Positions 63,447 to 64,000 of a stretch of 64,000 bases of DNA are shown piece after piece. Within the stretch, counting starts at the first letter, position 1. Each line of letters begins with the position of its first letter. Origin of the DNA: Cupriavidus sp. D384 (GTDB lineage Bacteria; Pseudomonadota; Gammaproteobacteria; Burkholderiales; Burkholderiaceae); assembly GCF_001652915.1 (NCBI RefSeq), contig NZ_BBQI01000030.1, positions 57,896 through 121,895 of the forward strand, in the 5' to 3' direction. The position numbers and the translations under genes are program-made. The notes below the pieces were generated by a model. That model saw nothing but the letters and a program-made list of their open reading frames with translations, did no database searches and was not told the origin of the DNA.

Positions 63447-64000
63447 ATGGCCCTGCAACACATCCCGCCCATTCAATGTCTTGTCACCTTCGAGACGGTT
63501 GCAAGGCTTCGGAGCGCCACACGTGCCGCCGACGAGTTGTGTGTAACAACCAGCGCCGTGAGTCATCGAATCCGCCAGCTTGAATCTCACCTCGGTGTTG
63601 AACTCTTCGGGCGGAGTGACTTCACGCTTTCTGCACATGGTGCAGCGTACCTGGCGAATGTCCGAAGCGGCCTCGCTGCGCTACAGCAGATGCCGGTCAA
63701 AAATGGAAAAGCCTCTTCCACGCGACTGCGGGTCGCGGTGACCCCAACTTTCTCCAGGCAGTTCCTGATGCCCAAACTGGAACTGTTCCGCAACAAGTAT
63801 CCGGACATCGACCTTATCTTGCAGGTCTCCATCCCATTCCTGGACGTCACAGCCGAGCCATCCGATTTGGAAATCCGGTACGGCGCCGGCGGATATGCGG
63901 ACGTCGATCATCGCGTCGTTCTCTCGGAGGAGGTGGCGCCGGCTTGCAGCCCTACCTATCTCAACGAGTTCGGCCCCTTCGAAGGCTTCGAAATGGCGGG
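63447..64000 (+). CDS. LysR-family regulator, cut by the window edge
   Basis: The first 184 codons of a LysR protein of the GcvA type. Helix-turn-helix: LVTFETVARLRSATRAADEL and VTTSAVSHRIRQLESHLGVE; the sensor domain begins LRVAVTPTFSRQFLMPKLEL. GGAG lies upstream of the ATG at 63447. It is divergent from operon 2 and may be a second regulator of it. The frame is open at 64000. Confidence 0.88.
   Translation, partial: MALQHIPPIQCLVTFETVARLRSATRAADELCVTTSAVSHRIRQLESHLGVELFGRSDFTLSAHGAAYLANVRSGLAALQQMPVKNGKASSTRLRVAVTPTFSRQFLMPKLELFRNKYPDIDLILQVSIPFLDVTAEPSDLEIRYGAGGYADVDHRVVLSEEVAPACSPTYLNEFGPFEGFEMA

Overview
The window reads as a high-GC betaproteobacterial chromosome or megaplasmid, most likely Cupriavidus or a close Burkholderiaceae relative. 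This is inferred from the several Bug/TctC-type tripartite tricarboxylate receptors, the PHA genes, the IlvD/Edd dehydratase with a sugar ABC importer, and the general codon style. No rRNA, intact tRNA or CRISPR array was seen.

Region 1 (1-26 kb) looks like settled host DNA. On the minus strand: a HlyD-type fusion protein with a secreted (alpha/alpha)6-type protein; a five-gene operon of arabinonate-type dehydratase plus a complete sugar ABC importer; a DUF445 membrane protein; and a complete medium-chain PHA operon (acyl-CoA ligase, MaoC hydratase, class II-like PHA synthase, phasin, PHA depolymerase) behind a MalT/LuxR-type regulator. On the plus strand: a VgrG stub with a DUF6708 protein, an MFS transporter, and a secreted trypsin-like protease with two C-terminal repeats.

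Region 2 (26-36.3 kb) is accessory and partly AT-rich. It holds a four-gene Tn7-like module (tnsA-like, tnsB, tnsC, tniQ) whose TnsA-like protein seems to lack the catalytic lysine. Beyond it lie an orphan nuclease-SAVED protein (a CBASS-effector architecture with no nucleotidyltransferase nearby), a small ORF of four 23-residue repeats with a nonsense codon, and nested IS remnants (IS66 in ISKra4, ISL3).

Region 3 (36.3-44.9 kb) carries a fatty-acid-hydroxylase/SRPBCC fusion with a divergent LysR gene. After these come a decayed tRNA-like 3' end, a lacI-bug cassette cut by an IS5-family element that contains the 3' end of a group II intron, an IS110 pseudogene, and fragments of a PIN-like toxin, a ferredoxin and a ferredoxin reductase.

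Region 4 (44.9-64 kb) is a catabolic island. An IclR regulator with paired operators faces a nine-gene CoA-type operon (Bug receptor, VOC, aldehyde dehydrogenase, CoA transferase, two enoyl-CoA hydratases, two acyl-CoA dehydrogenases, then AraC). Next is a P450 whose ferredoxin and reductase genes are frameshifted, an aceE stub divergent from marR, and a second operon (FAD oxidase, CoA transferase, Bug receptor, LacI) with two LacI-type palindromes upstream and a divergent LysR gene at the window edge. The lacI-bug and ferredoxin/reductase segments each occur twice in the same orientation, on either side of the 45-54 kb operon, so this part probably arose by duplication and IS-mediated rearrangement.
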